This document shows, piece by piece, positions 40,481 through 52,257 of a stretch of DNA of 64,000 nt; within the stretch, counting starts at the first letter, position 1, and each line of letters opens with the position of its first letter. Origin of the DNA: Lodderomyces elongisporus (Eukaryota; Ascomycota; Pichiomycetes; Serinales; Debaryomycetaceae); contig NC_083675.1 of the NCBI RefSeq assembly GCF_030384665.1, positions 1,112,001 through 1,176,000 of the forward strand. The letters run 5' to 3'. A model generated the notes under the pieces. That model did not search any database. It saw nothing but the letters and a program-made list of their open reading frames with translations, and had not been told where the DNA came from. Both the position numbers and the translations under genes were made by a program.

Positions 40481-42619
40481 ATGCCTCCGCCTAAGGATTC
40501 AAGAGATTTGCTATACCAACAGATTTATTTATACTTGAAGAACAATGGCCATGAGGAATCAGCAGCCACATTGTTGAGGGAGACCAAAATATCTCCACCA
40601 CAGTCAAGTCAGAACAACAGCACAAAGGATGCGAATACATCTGTCCAAGGCGATGAGTTTTTATCGGAATGGTGGAATATCTTATGGTCAATGCACAGCT
40701 CGGCTAACCCGGCACTAAACCAAGTGTTAATCAATCCACAATTTCCAAATCCTCAGCAACAGCAATATCCATTTCCACAAGGAATGCCTGTTGTGAATTT
40801 GCACCTTCAGCAGCAACAACAACAACGAATTCAACAACAGCAGCAGCAGCAGCAACAACAACAACAACAACGAAACCAACAACAGCAACTTCAACAACAA
40901 CAACTTCAACAGCAACAACAACAACAACAACAACAACTGCCACCTCAACAACAACTGCCACCTCAACAACAACTGCAGCCATCCGGGAGTAATCAGACAA
41001 ATCAGCCACAACAGACACCACTGATGCAACCGAAACCACCTCCATCTGCACAAGGAAGTCGGAAACCATCAGTTCTGCAACAAAAACTGCGATCACAAGC
41101 AAATTTGCAGCAATCACGCAAGAAAGTCACCAAACAGCCCAATAAGCCACGGTCTAATGAGGCATCCCCTGCTATACCAAAATCTACACAACCGCAACTG
41201 GCACAGCTGGGACAACAAAAGAATAACAATGCTACTCAATCCACTACAAACACTACGAACAAAAATTTATCGACAATTCCTCAAGGAACTCCTGTCAGTA
41301 GTAACATTTCGCCTTCTAATCTTAGCCAATTGCAACAACAAGCTAGGTTGCAACAGTTAAAAATACAGTTCCAGCAGCAAGCACTTTTACAACAACAACA
41401 GCAACAGCAACAACAGCAACAACAGCAACAACAGCAGCAACTGGTGCAGCCTCTGCCGACAGTACAGTCTTTTGCCCAAACTACTCCCGGTGTCGGACCT
41501 AATCCAGCGCTAGACCAGAACCCAAATACAACACATCAACAAGGAGTACCTCAGCAACAACAACAACAACAACAGGCAAACCAACAGTTTATGCAGCCGC
41601 ATCCGCTACGTGGCCCCAATCAAGGCCCTCCTCATCCTTCAAACCCTCAACAGCCTCCACCAGGTATACCTGTTCAAAACGGCCCTGGAATGCAAAGGCA
41701 GCCTGTGGGTGCTAATCAAAATACGAATACAAAACTGGGTCCTCAGTCAATACCTCAGCCCAATATTCAATCCCTAGACGCTTATCAAATGACACTTTTA
41801 CAGATGGAGAACCAGAATAATATACAGAGACAACGGTTTTTACAACAACAACAACAACAACAGCAGCAGCAGCAGCAGCAGCAACAACAACAGAACGTTC
41901 AAAATGTTCAACAACAGGGACAACAGGGACAACAACCCCAAAAACAGCAGTTACAGAGAGCACAGCAACAGCAGCAGGCCAAACAGAAAGGAAAGCCGCA
42001 ACAGCAGCATCAGCAACAATCTGCTCGGCCAGATGATTCAAATATGCAACTAGAAGCTCTATTTTCCAATATTCCGCAGCAAAATCCACAAGTACAAGGA
42101 AGAGCAGGAAGACAAACTCCATCAAAACAACAACAGGCCCGTCAGCCTTCACAGCCTCCGCCACAACTGCAACCGCAACTGCAACCGCAACTGCGCCATC
42201 CTCAGTCTTTACCGCCATCGCAACAACAACAACAACAGCAACAGCAACAGCAACAGCAACAACAACAACCCGTACCGGCTCAAGGTCAACAAATGGATCT
42301 CTCTGCGGATAATGTTATTGACGATTCATTCTTTGCTACGAATTTACTTTTAGACGATTTTAATAGTTTAGGAGCCTCATTAGTACAGCCACAACTAACA
42401 CAACAAGAAATTACAGGGTCTAATACTAATAACGCTGGTGGTACAGGCGGCAACGGAGGAGAAGGTACAGTGGCAACTGTAGGCGGATTCAATGGCAATG
42501 GCAATGGAAATGGCACTGGAAATGGAAATGGAAATGGATTAATGAATTTTGATGATATATCTGAACCTTTTGGTACTGACTGGTTGAGTTCAATGGGATC
42601 AGGTCCAGGCTTTCCGTGA
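40481..42619 (+). CDS. LisH-domain, poly-Gln transcription regulator of Mss11/Flo8 type
   Basis: The start is the ATG at 40481 (MPPPKDSRDLLYQQIYLYLK), giving 712 residues. An N-terminal LisH/LUFS module (RDLLYQQIYLYLKNNGHEESAATLL, about residues 8-32) is followed by EFLSEWWNILW (about 60-70), as in Flo8, Mss11 and SSDP proteins. These fungal factors activate adhesin (FLO/ALS) genes and filamentation. The start of the domain is more like Mss11 than Flo8, but I cannot separate the two. The rest is dominated by Gln tracts and Pro, with an acidic patch near the end (DNVIDDSFFATNLLLDDFNSLG) and a Gly-Asn repeat, which could be the activation domain. Many residues in the Gln tracts are CTG codons, probably Ser. 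Confidence 0.78.
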   Translation: MPPPKDSRDLLYQQIYLYLKNNGHEESAATLLRETKISPPQSSQNNSTKDANTSVQGDEFLSEWWNILWSMHSSANPALNQVLINPQFPNPQQQQYPFPQGMPVVNLHLQQQQQQRIQQQQQQQQQQQQQRNQQQQLQQQQLQQQQQQQQQQLPPQQQLPPQQQLQPSGSNQTNQPQQTPLMQPKPPPSAQGSRKPSVLQQKLRSQANLQQSRKKVTKQPNKPRSNEASPAIPKSTQPQLAQLGQQKNNNATQSTTNTTNKNLSTIPQGTPVSSNISPSNLSQLQQQARLQQLKIQFQQQALLQQQQQQQQQQQQQQQQQLVQPLPTVQSFAQTTPGVGPNPALDQNPNTTHQQGVPQQQQQQQQANQQFMQPHPLRGPNQGPPHPSNPQQPPPGIPVQNGPGMQRQPVGANQNTNTKLGPQSIPQPNIQSLDAYQMTLLQMENQNNIQRQRFLQQQQQQQQQQQQQQQQQNVQNVQQQGQQGQQPQKQQLQRAQQQQQAKQKGKPQQQHQQQSARPDDSNMQLEALFSNIPQQNPQVQGRAGRQTPSKQQQARQPSQPPPQLQPQLQPQLRHPQSLPPSQQQQQQQQQQQQQQQQPVPAQGQQMDLSADNVIDDSFFATNLLLDDFNSLGASLVQPQLTQQEITGSNTNNAGGTGGNGGEGTVATVGGFNGNGNGNGTGNGNGNGLMNFDDISEPFGTDWLSSMGSGPGFP

Positions 42620-43339
42620 TTACGGCCTTTAATGTTTCGACAATAAGATTTTTGTCAAGCAGGCTACTATCAGTGTTGGAAATTAAAGTAATTAGAACGA
42701 ACTACTAGATTAATATTTTATTGTTAGATCAGATGATGTATTTGTAGAGAAATATCATATGCCAATGATATGCAGAATGTATACTCTCCTATTGTTTCCC
42801 CAATTCTTCATTTCTTTCTCTTTTTTTATTTTGATTGTTTTTTTATTATTTTTATTTTTTTTGGTTCTACCTCTCCAGTTTCTTTCTCGCTTCATCCCAC
42901 TATGAGTACTCCACCTCATTAAACGTCAAATGTAAACAACCGACTTAAAAAGAATATTGGAAATAAAAATAAAAAAAGTAAAAAATAAATAAATAAAATA
43001 AAATAAAATAAAGAAGTAATAATAATAATTCTAGTATTAAAGATTCATAGAGAGCCGTGAGAGCCTCAAAACCAAATCAGAGGAATTTGATATCACGTCT
43101 TAGAGAGGCGATAAATACAATTACTGATTAGAACACCTACAACAATCAAGCAGCAGGTCTGTGTCTCAAAATCATTTGGTGGGAATAACAAAAAAAATTA
43201 TTTTTGAAGAATAGTTTGACCTCAGGGACACTAGCGGGAAACAAAATAGAAAAGAAGAGATACATGATAGAACGAAATATATTCTGTGATTAGAATTGCA
43301 ACCCCACATAACAACTTGAATTTGACACCCAATTCACAA
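42620..43339. other. Intergenic: 3' end of polyQ regulator / INP2 promoter
   Basis: 720 bp with T-tracts (42822-42862), AAAAT/AAATA repeats (42962-43012) and an AAT run (43017-43029). The INP2 frame is open back to 43286, but the only upstream start is a GTG. Confidence 0.5.
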
Positions 43340-44042
43340 ATGAACTTTAACAGGTTCAATCCTTTGTCAAGTGACTTTGTTTATGGTAAGTTGAACGTTA
43401 TTGATTCAACTGCAACTACCACTGCCGCAAAAAACTTGAACCTCGACCATAGCCATAACCATAATCAGATTCAGGATCAAAACCAGAGCCAAGTATCGAC
43501 TCGAAATATTGCAAAAACACTACCTAGTCATGAACCACCACTTCTAATGAATAGCAATTCGGGCAATGCTGATTTGGGAGATTGGGGAATAGATGAAGAT
43601 TATACGCCTACAGTCGCAGCCACCACATTTTCGGGTTTCTTATCTCCCACAACTAGCTCACTATCATCAACTACAGGGCATCAACATCCACACGCCCAAA
43701 CAAATGCAAATGCAAATGCAAATAATAATAATAATAATGCTAGTTCCAATACCAATGCCATCTCACACTCGCAATCACATTTAAATACACTCTTGACAAA
43801 CCTACCGGCTGAGCTGCTGAGGCACCCTCAACAATTCTATCAAACACAACAGCTTCAGCATACATACTATAATACACCTAAACAACCGATAACCCGCCAA
43901 TTGTCTCTGCAGTACCTGAACGGAAGGAATCCTCTTGAAGATGAGCCATATTTGCCCCCGCATCCACAATACATTACTAATGGAAAAAGAAGGAATTCTA
44001 CATCACTGAGTTCTTCTTTGAAATTCCACCACTACTCCTACC

Positions 44043-44074
<32 letters not shown>

Positions 44075-46861
44075 GTGCAACGGCAGCTGCAGCTGCAGCT
44101 GCTGCACCACCAAGACCTAACGTGGGTCCAAAATCATGCACCTGGCTTGCTCGAGTACTGTCAATGGGAGAATATCGTTATTATACCTACCACTGAGACA
44201 ATTACAAAGTATATTAAAAAATATCTATCGATGGAAAACACTTTTGATCAATTTTGGGAAAAGTTTAGGTATAATTTGATCACCTCGCATTTTCTTGATG
44301 ACACCATGAGCATATCCAAGGATAATACTAATGAGAATGCTCTGCATAGAGACAAGAAATTATTTAAAGAAAGAACATTTCGCTTTCTAACGAATGATGA
44401 CGGTACAAAATTACACATTTTAAATACCTCATACAAGATGCTACATAATAAAAAGTTTTCAAATTCAACAAGTATTTTATGTTTGATAAACATGATCATT
44501 TTTTTACTTAAGCAGCAACAAAAAATGCTAATCACGGATGACATTCAATACATGGCTCCAGATTCTCAGTTCAAGCTATTCAAAATCATTCTAATACTTG
44601 CTTCGAAAGCTATAAAAGTAAGAAAATTTAGAGCAATATTAGAAACTAACAAAGCACTAAACGGACTTGATGAGTTTTTTAATGTGAATCTTGTTTTGAA
44701 TAAAAATTTAGTATCAAATTTGATTGTATTACGAAATGAATGTAATGGCGTATCAATCTTGGAGGAATCTAGCACAAATCCCATAGACGCGAGTATACAA
44801 GATCAAAGTTTTTACAGAAACACTCTAACAATGCAGAGTTGCCTTTCAATTTTGAATCTTAATTTAAGGTATTTGAATTCAAAGTTGATGCCAATAGTGG
44901 ATAGCGATATATTTCAGCAATATTGCACTCTTCACAATATCAATTTTGCAATTTTGACAAAGGAATCACCCGACGAAATATCTATCGAACATGAGAAAAG
45001 AACAATGGAAGATGAAGTAAACTTTATTCTATTTGGTATCAACAAATTTAACCAATTGAGAAAATTTTTCATCTGTCAATTACTCTCGCTAGGCGACATA
45101 TCTAGTTCAAATTTTTTCACATTGACATTAATGGATCAGTTTGGGATGGCGAATGAGCCTTTAAATCAAAGTTTAAAACTTGTACAAAAAGTTCAGTTGC
45201 TTTATAAACTGTTATCGACTTTTAATTCTGCGGCATCTAGTTTGAATAACTTGTTTGCAATGGCGGGCACAAGATCCATAAATACAGGAAACACCACCCA
45301 AAAGTTGTCTCAAATAGACTATGATACTATCTCGATGTCTCTGAGTTTATTTCAATTTACCTTAAAAGTCCAAAGTCTTTCCAATAGCCTAACGTACTTT
45401 AACAAGTACAATGAATCGCTTTCAATGAACAATATCGACGAGCAGTTGGAAAAGCTTCTCATATTCAAAAATTTTGGAAACGATCTTAACCAACTAAAGT
45501 TGATGCATAAACAAACTTTGGCAGAACTCAACCAACAAGTCAACCCGGATCTTAGCCATACAAATATTTCAGCGGCATCAGAATGTTCGTCATCGTCTCC
45601 AAGATCGACTATTAATGGTAACTGCAGCAACTCAAACAAAGCTTTTCATATGAAATCATTTCACAATGCTAAAAAAAGGTTTTCCTTGCCACCATCTCAA
45701 GCGATGGAGCAGAATGCAGAAAAATCATTGCAAAAGAAACCTAATGATTCTTCCGCTGATAAAGGAAATAAAAAATATAATCGACTTTCGACTGGGCTTC
45801 AACTTGGTCTTCTTACTGTTTACGAAGACGACAGCCGGCATAAAATTGAGAATACAAAAATCGGACACAATTGCGAAAAGAGGAATTCGTCATCTTCGAC
45901 AACTTCTGCTTCTGCATCTGCCAGCTTACTTCCACCACCAAAAGTGTCGTATGATGACAACTATATCAATATACTTCCTTCAAACAATCAGTTTGAGAGC
46001 TACAACAAATCTACATTAGATCAACTTAACGCCGCTGTTTCCTGTCGGCGAAGTCACAACATAAAAAGTAGTACAGGCAACAATGGTGGTAGTGGTAGTA
46101 ATGATGGTATTATAGCCACTTCGACTGTCGCTAGTGCTAATGATACTACCAATACTACTAACAACAATAATAATAATGATAATAATAATAATAATAATGA
46201 TAATAACAATAAGACCAAGATTACAAATAATCACCATACAGCAAATGACTTGGCCAATGTACGAAGCGGTAATAGGTATTCCAGCATTGTTGCTAACAAT
46301 CGGTTTTCTTTAAACTCGGTGCAAAGCAATGTGTCTGGATTAAGTGAATTAATTTCTACTCGCTTGACAAAATATGCTGCAGAAGAAGAGGATGAAAATC
46401 AAGAGCAGAGTTATACCAAGTCTATGCCCCAACATACGATGATGCTTCCCCATCAAAAATTGTTTGGTGAAAAGAACAATAATTTTAATCCTGAAAACAA
46501 TTATAATCACGATATAGGTGTTGCTAATGAAGTTGTGGAGGATGACAGTGTTGATAAAGGAATGAGCAAAGAGGAGTTGCAAATGAAGTTGGAGGCTAGT
46601 TTCAATAAGATTTACAATTTGGAAAATGAAAATAGAATGTTACGTGGTAAGGGTCCCGTGCAGCATGAAGATCATAGTGCTGGTAGTAATGGCGTTGCCA
46701 CTGATGGTAATAATGGCGTTGACACCAACGTTGACGCTGGTAATGCGCCGGAGTCGATAAGTAGCATAACAGGTGGTGAGGAAAAGGAAAGTTTCACCGT
46801 GACCATGCCAACTTCGTCTTTTTTGACCGACTTAGAACTGAAATTAAATCAAAAAACATAG
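43340..46861 (+). CDS. INP2: Inp2-like peroxisome receptor for myosin Myo2
   Basis: The first ATG in frame, at 43340 (MNFNRFNPLSSDFVYGK), gives 1173 residues. In yeast, Inp2 is the peroxisomal membrane protein that binds Myo2 so that peroxisomes move into the bud. Similarity is visible in several blocks: FWEKFRYNLITSHFLDD (about residues 306-322), a central hydrophobic stretch (STSILCLINMIIFLLKQQQ), QQYCTLHNINFAIL, FFICQLLSLGDI, a coiled-coil segment EELQMKLEASFNKIYNLENE (about 1077-1096), and the extreme C-terminus SSFLTDLELKL. It is much longer than yeast Inp2 (705) because of Gln-, Asn- and Ser-rich insertions at the N-terminus and between about residues 760 and 1010. The call rests on remembered family sequence. 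Confidence 0.8.
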
Positions 46862-47058
46862 ATTGCAATCAAAAGCGTCACAATTCCCTTTTTTTTGTTT
46901 ATTATTATTTAATTCTTACAACAAACTACTCATAATACTTAGAAGAACTGTGTTAGCTAATTTTCTTTGAAATTTTGTTGGTTTATCTTGGTTTATCTTA
47001 GTTTATCTTAATTTTAATTTATATTGCGCAAAAAAAAAGTTTCTATACATTTCCTCCA
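46862..47058. terminator. Convergent 3' region INP2 / INO80
   Basis: A 197-bp spacer with GTTTATCTT repeats (46978-47013) and an A-tract. Probable overlapping poly(A) regions. Confidence 0.5.
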
Positions 47059-50000
47059 CTAAACACCTGGTGCTGGCGTTACTGTGCCCGAGAACTCACC
47101 TTCTCCTTCATGATATAACTCCTGAAGTCTCTTACTATTTAATGCATCTTCTTCTTCTCCATCCTCCTCTCTAACTCTCTTTTTTCCATTACCAAAAACA
47201 TTTTTCTTGTTGCCGTTGTTTTTCTTCTTGCCAACTTCCGGTTTCGGTGTCGTTGATTTACTAACATCATTCGAGGTATCAACACCACTATTCACTCCAG
47301 TACCATCGCCATCGCCATCGCCACTTCCACCAAGTAATAAGAACGCAACATCTTTCTTTTTGCTTGCTGCATCTTCTTTTTTGCTCATAATTGTGGTTGC
47401 TTTGCCTTCCATCACAACTTGTTGCACTTGTTCTTTTTGCTTGGCACGGTCTCTCATTCTTTCCTCGATAGTATTTCTTGTAAGCAACCTGTACACGGTA
47501 ACTTGTCTAGTTTGACCCAATCTATGAGCACGGTCCATTGCTTGTGAATCAATTGTAGGATTCCAATCAGAATCGTAAAAAACAACAGTATCTGCTGCAG
47601 TCAAGTTGATACCCAACCCACCTGCACGTGTACTTAGCAAAAACACAAAGATCTCTGGCTTTGTCTGCCAGTCATGTACCAAATCTCTACGATCATCCAA
47701 TTTCGAAGAACCATCTAGTCTGATGTACTTGTGTTGCTTAAAAGTAAGGTACTCTTCCATAAGGTCCATCATCTTGGTCATCTGGAAATAGATCAAAACA
47801 CGATGGTCTTCTTGTTTCAATTTCACCAATAGCTCATCTAACTTGGCTAATTTGCCGGATTCGGTAATAAACCTATCCATTGATGGCATTCGAATGTTTG
47901 AATAGTCATTGACTTTGCTCAATGAAGATGGAAGCATGTTTGAAGGTGGGTAAAGCTCCAATGGAGTATTGTTATTCATAAACTCGAGTTCTTTATTCAA
48001 TGACATTGGTGCCAACGCTGAACGAATCGTAGGATTGAAAAGTTCATTTTGAAGTTTGTTTTGGAAATTTTTGGATGAGCACACGATTGTTATTGGCGGT
48101 GCCGATGCCAACGGTGTAAAGGCCGGATCCTGAGTGTTAAGATACATTTCTTCGTACACTTTTTGTGAGATATTGCACAAGTCCAGTAGTACTGAAGAAT
48201 TTTCAATCTGTTGTTGGGATATCATGTGTTGGTTTTGAGGATTAATAAGTAATTTGGAATTGGGCGAGCTATAGTCACCTTCGTATAGGTAATTGATCCT
48301 ATCCAATGGTGAGCCCGTGGTATATCTCTGCAGTTTGATTGCTCTTTCAAGAACATTCATTTTACCAAGTTGTTGAATTTCGTTGGGACTCGTGCCAGCT
48401 GATGAAATCCATCCCAAATCCCTGAGGTTTTCAGGGTCATAGACACTAAACTTGGCATAAACGGATCCAAAATCATTCTTGTTTTCATTTGCAGATATCA
48501 AGTCATCATAGATCAAGCGAGGCAAATTATAGTTGATCAAATTTTCACTAGCATAGCTGACATCCAACTCGTTTCCTTCCCTTAAGAAAGAGCCAGTTTC
48601 TGCAAATTTCACCAACGCCATCGGTGACCTTACATCGGCCCTCTCAAACAAGTCTGGATGATTACAAACCTTTCTGAATTGCATCACTAAATTAACCAAA
48701 GATGTAGTTGATGAGTCATCCAGTGAAGAATTATTGGAGCTACTGTTTGTAGTTGTTGCATCAATCAAGTCCATTATTGAAATTTGTGATCTCAATGATT
48801 GATAGTACTTCTTCTGTCTATTCGTCAAGTCGCAAAACAAGTCAATTTCAACCTTATCTCCCAACTCACTCTGCACGTTTTTCTTGATACGTCTCAACAT
48901 AAATGGCTTGAGTATCATGTGTAATCGACGCAACTGCTGTTCATCCAATCCAGTATTTGATTGTGCATGACTCTCGATATCCTTGGAGAACCAGTCGCTA
49001 AACTCATCATGAGAGTCAAATAATGTAGGCATGATAAAATGCAACAACGCCCATAATTCTTGCATAGAATTTTGAATAGGTGTACCGGTAAGTAAAAGCC
49101 TATTACGACAACTCAAAGATAATAAAGATTTCCATCTCGATGATTGCGAAGACTTGATGGCTTGGGCCTCATCAAGAATCATATATTGCCATTTCATCTT
49201 TTGGAAATATGCAATATCAGATACAATCAATTGATACGATGTGACCAAAACATGGAATGGTGCATCCTTATCGTACCTTAAGGATTTTCTGTCCCAAAAT
49301 TTACGCAAAACTTTACGATCCTTGGCGTGGCCCCAGTATGGTAGCACCTTAAAATTGGGAACAAACTTGGAGATTTCTTGTTGCCAGTTGTGCAATGTTG
49401 ATGCTGGTGTCACAACCAAAAAAGGACCCCAAATGTTATGAGTTTCTGCCAAATACGACAACACCGAAATACTTTGCACGGTTTTTCCCAACCCCATCTC
49501 ATCTGCCAAAATACCGTTGATACCTTGCTCATACAAGTTTGCAAGCCAATTAAGACCTTTGATTTGGTATTCCTTTAATGTACATTTCAACATCTTTGGT
49601 TGTTCTATACTCAAGTCTCCCAATAATGTAGGATTCTGGAAGTTCATTTCTTCACCATTAGTATCAGGATTCTTGAATGGCTCTGTGTCGTCAAACTGTT
49701 TAGCTTGGTTTTGTGCATTGGCCAAGGCGTTTTGTGCATTCTGTGCCGCGGCACGATGCAATGCATCTTCATCGTCGTTATCAAAATCAATCGCCAGTAT
49801 ATCATTGTTTGCTGCATCCACACCAGCATACTTGTCCAAGTGGGCTTTTTCTTGTGCCTTGATTCTAGGGTCTGCATCCGTACCTTCAATTTCATCGGTC
49901 TTGATTTTTTTACCAATGAAATGGGAGTACAATTCAGTTTGCGTGATGAGGAAATTCAATTTCCTCGATTGTCGTTTCGATTCCCTTTCTTCTTCTTCGC

Positions 50001-51786
50001 GCTTTGCCTTTTCTACTAGTTCCTTTTCGTGTTTCTTTTTCAATTCTCGTTCAATCCTTTCATTACGTTTCCAGAAATTAAACATCTCACGCATAGCTCT
50101 TCTGGCCTTTGTTGACAAGTCCTTCTGGTTCTTTGTATTCTTAACTTGCCATCTCTTGGCCTCTCTAGCAGCCAATATACATGTCTTTTTCAAATTGATG
50201 AGCTTGGCCTGAGTTGACTGTTGCATCAATCGACTAACCTTTGGTCCATCTTTTCTAGACATATCTTTCCAGATTGCAACATATGTGTTGTCATATTGTC
50301 TCATAAATGCCTTTTGTTCTTTTGATGTTGATGAATTGGATGTTGTTGTTCCCAAAGCTGATCCTGTTGATCCTCCTCCTCCTGCTGCTGCTGCTGCTGC
50401 TGTGGTTGTTGTTGTTGTTGAAGAGGAAACAGAACCTTTACTTTTACCATTTTCACCATTAGCATTATTCTCGTCTTCTTCCTCCTTATCTCCATCTTTT
50501 TCTTTTCCTTTTCCTTTTCCTTTCCCCTTCCCTTTTCCTCTTCCTTTTCCTTTTCCTTCGTCTTTTTCTTCACCTTCATTTTCGCCTTCAGGTTTAACCT
50601 TAAGTTTGATCCTAATTCTCTTGGGACCACGTCCACCCTCTTGAGTTTTATTACGATTGTTATTATCTGTTGAATTAGAATCGATGTTGTTACCATTATC
50701 CTCTCCTTCTCCATCTTCATATGCCTTTCTCTTTGATTTAGGACGACTACTACGTCTTACATTATTTGAATCATTTGTAATGTCTGTTATTGGGCCTGAA
50801 CTGGAACTCAAATTGGTACCTTTGCTTCCCTTTGGTCTAATTGGAACATGGTGCGTAGATCCAAATGCCAGAGACTTTGATGGCGTTGAGGCTTTACTAG
50901 AGACAGTACTGCGCGAGTTGTTGGTTTCGCTATTTTCAGTATTTCTTTTCCTCTTTGGTTTTGATTCAACCTTGTGGATTTCTCTTGTAGAGCCCCATTT
51001 GTATTCCTTACCTCTTGTACTATTGTGGTGCAATGGTTTTGAGTGGTCAATATGAATTATTTCCTTATTTTTGTTCGTGTCACTGATTTTGTTGTTTCTC
51101 GATGAGATGTCTTCGGCTACCACCCTATCAATGTAATTAGTGGTGAATTGATGAGTACTAATCAAGTAATTGTTTGATTTGACTTCGTCAAACTTTAGTA
51201 TTCTCAAATCCTGGCTCAATCTTTGGTTTTTGTCGAGTTGGTCGATTAAACTAACGTTTGATTCAAATTTGAATTTGTAGTCTAAATCTATTTCAAGTTG
51301 GTCATGTTGAATGTGAGCTAATACGTTTTTGAATTTTGAAGTAGAAAGAGTAACATCAGCAACAAGTGGGTTAATTCTTGGTGGTTGACTTTGGGGTGGC
51401 AGTGATTTTTTATCAGCACCATTCTGAATTGATAGAGTAAGGGGTTTCTTTTCAGTTTCGGTATTGTTGGTGGGTTGAGTGGGTTCTTGCTTTACAGATT
51501 CCTTATTAGTGGCCTGTCCATTGGTAACAGGTTCATCAATAGATTCATCGACCCCGTGAGAATTTTCATCGTTCAATATATTGATGTCTCCTGCACTATA
51601 TCGTGCAACTGTTTTTGTATTTCCTGTTGCGTTTGTTGTTGTTGCTGTTGTTTGTTTTGGCAATAGCGTTGGTGGCGATGCTTTCGATGGTGCTGACTGC
51701 AGATTCAGTTGCAGTTGCAGTTGCAGTTGCAGTTGCAGTTGCAGTTGAACAGCAGAGTCATTTGATAGCATAGACAGTATATTCAT
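47059..51786 (-). CDS. INO80: Ino80 chromatin-remodelling ATPase
   Basis: Ino80 is the Snf2-type ATPase of the INO80 complex, which slides nucleosomes and acts on H2A.Z in transcription, replication and repair. The 1575-residue protein has a basic HSA/DBINO region (about 535-630, rich in KKKHEKELVEKAKREEEERE). The ATPase N-lobe has DEMGLGKT (about 760-767) and DEAQ (about 871). A long insertion lies between lobes (about 1040-1320) and includes the Ino80-type LNKELEFMNNNTPLELYPPS. The C-lobe has STRAGGLGINLTAADTV and DRAHRLGQTRQV (about 1330-1450). The N-terminal 500 residues are low complexity, including a CAA-CTG repeat just after the start and a GKGKGK tract (about 51786 minus 1260-1300 bases). 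Confidence 0.95.
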   Translation of the reverse strand: MNILSMLSNDSAVQLQLQLQLQLQLQLNLQSAPSKASPPTLLPKQTTATTTNATGNTKTVARYSAGDINILNDENSHGVDESIDEPVTNGQATNKESVKQEPTQPTNNTETEKKPLTLSIQNGADKKSLPPQSQPPRINPLVADVTLSTSKFKNVLAHIQHDQLEIDLDYKFKFESNVSLIDQLDKNQRLSQDLRILKFDEVKSNNYLISTHQFTTNYIDRVVAEDISSRNNKISDTNKNKEIIHIDHSKPLHHNSTRGKEYKWGSTREIHKVESKPKRKRNTENSETNNSRSTVSSKASTPSKSLAFGSTHHVPIRPKGSKGTNLSSSSGPITDITNDSNNVRRSSRPKSKRKAYEDGEGEDNGNNIDSNSTDNNNRNKTQEGGRGPKRIRIKLKVKPEGENEGEEKDEGKGKGRGKGKGKGKGKGKEKDGDKEEEDENNANGENGKSKGSVSSSTTTTTTAAAAAAGGGGSTGSALGTTTSNSSTSKEQKAFMRQYDNTYVAIWKDMSRKDGPKVSRLMQQSTQAKLINLKKTCILAAREAKRWQVKNTKNQKDLSTKARRAMREMFNFWKRNERIERELKKKHEKELVEKAKREEEERESKRQSRKLNFLITQTELYSHFIGKKIKTDEIEGTDADPRIKAQEKAHLDKYAGVDAANNDILAIDFDNDDEDALHRAAAQNAQNALANAQNQAKQFDDTEPFKNPDTNGEEMNFQNPTLLGDLSIEQPKMLKCTLKEYQIKGLNWLANLYEQGINGILADEMGLGKTVQSISVLSYLAETHNIWGPFLVVTPASTLHNWQQEISKFVPNFKVLPYWGHAKDRKVLRKFWDRKSLRYDKDAPFHVLVTSYQLIVSDIAYFQKMKWQYMILDEAQAIKSSQSSRWKSLLSLSCRNRLLLTGTPIQNSMQELWALLHFIMPTLFDSHDEFSDWFSKDIESHAQSNTGLDEQQLRRLHMILKPFMLRRIKKNVQSELGDKVEIDLFCDLTNRQKKYYQSLRSQISIMDLIDATTTNSSSNNSSLDDSSTTSLVNLVMQFRKVCNHPDLFERADVRSPMALVKFAETGSFLREGNELDVSYASENLINYNLPRLIYDDLISANENKNDFGSVYAKFSVYDPENLRDLGWISSAGTSPNEIQQLGKMNVLERAIKLQRYTTGSPLDRINYLYEGDYSSPNSKLLINPQNQHMISQQQIENSSVLLDLCNISQKVYEEMYLNTQDPAFTPLASAPPITIVCSSKNFQNKLQNELFNPTIRSALAPMSLNKELEFMNNNTPLELYPPSNMLPSSLSKVNDYSNIRMPSMDRFITESGKLAKLDELLVKLKQEDHRVLIYFQMTKMMDLMEEYLTFKQHKYIRLDGSSKLDDRRDLVHDWQTKPEIFVFLLSTRAGGLGINLTAADTVVFYDSDWNPTIDSQAMDRAHRLGQTRQVTVYRLLTRNTIEERMRDRAKQKEQVQQVVMEGKATTIMSKKEDAASKKKDVAFLLLGGSGDGDGDGTGVNSGVDTSNDVSKSTTPKPEVGKKKNNGNKKNVFGNGKKRVREEDGEEEDALNSKRLQELYHEGEGEFSGTVTPAPGV
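51706..51747 (-). repeat. (CAACTG)n hexanucleotide repeat in INO80
   Basis: Seven copies of CAGTTG on the plus strand, read as CAA-CTG codons in INO80. Under the CUG-Ser code this is a Gln-Ser, not Gln-Leu, repeat. Confidence 0.95.
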
Positions 51787-52225
51787 ATTGAACAGGAACG
51801 GCGACGGTAACTCTTCACTAGTGGGCTCTCTTCTCTCGTGGTGGTGATGGTGGTGCTGGCGGTGGTGCTGGTGGTTATTATGCTATTGCTGCTGTTTATC
51901 ACTGATGAATCTGGGATGCGGATCAAAAGTGTTGCTACAACAATAAGGACTTGGTGATGAAGAGGATAGATGTTGAGTTATTATCTACTAAAACAGTTGC
52001 TCTGTTAATTTTTTTTTCTACTCAGTCTTTGTCTATTGAACAATCATTTTTGTATTCCCTCAACCCAAGAGAGTGAGAATGTGTGAGGGAGAAAGAGAGA
52101 AAGAGCGTGTGTTACAGCGTGAGGGAGAGCAGACGAATAGCTAAGAGCGTGAGTTGTTGTAGAACTTAATTGTAGTTGTCTCTCTCTTTCGCTCTATTTT
52201 CAAAAATTTGTTCTGATTTTCGCGA

Positions 52226-52257
<32 letters not shown>

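Noticed and set aside
43286..43339. Upstream extension of INP2 by 18 codons
   Set aside because: It would begin with GTG; the first in-frame ATG is at 43340.
49517..50212. 231-codon plus-strand ORF opposite INO80
   Set aside because: Entirely within INO80 on the other strand. INO80 matches a known family in its frame; the shadow has no recognisable domain.
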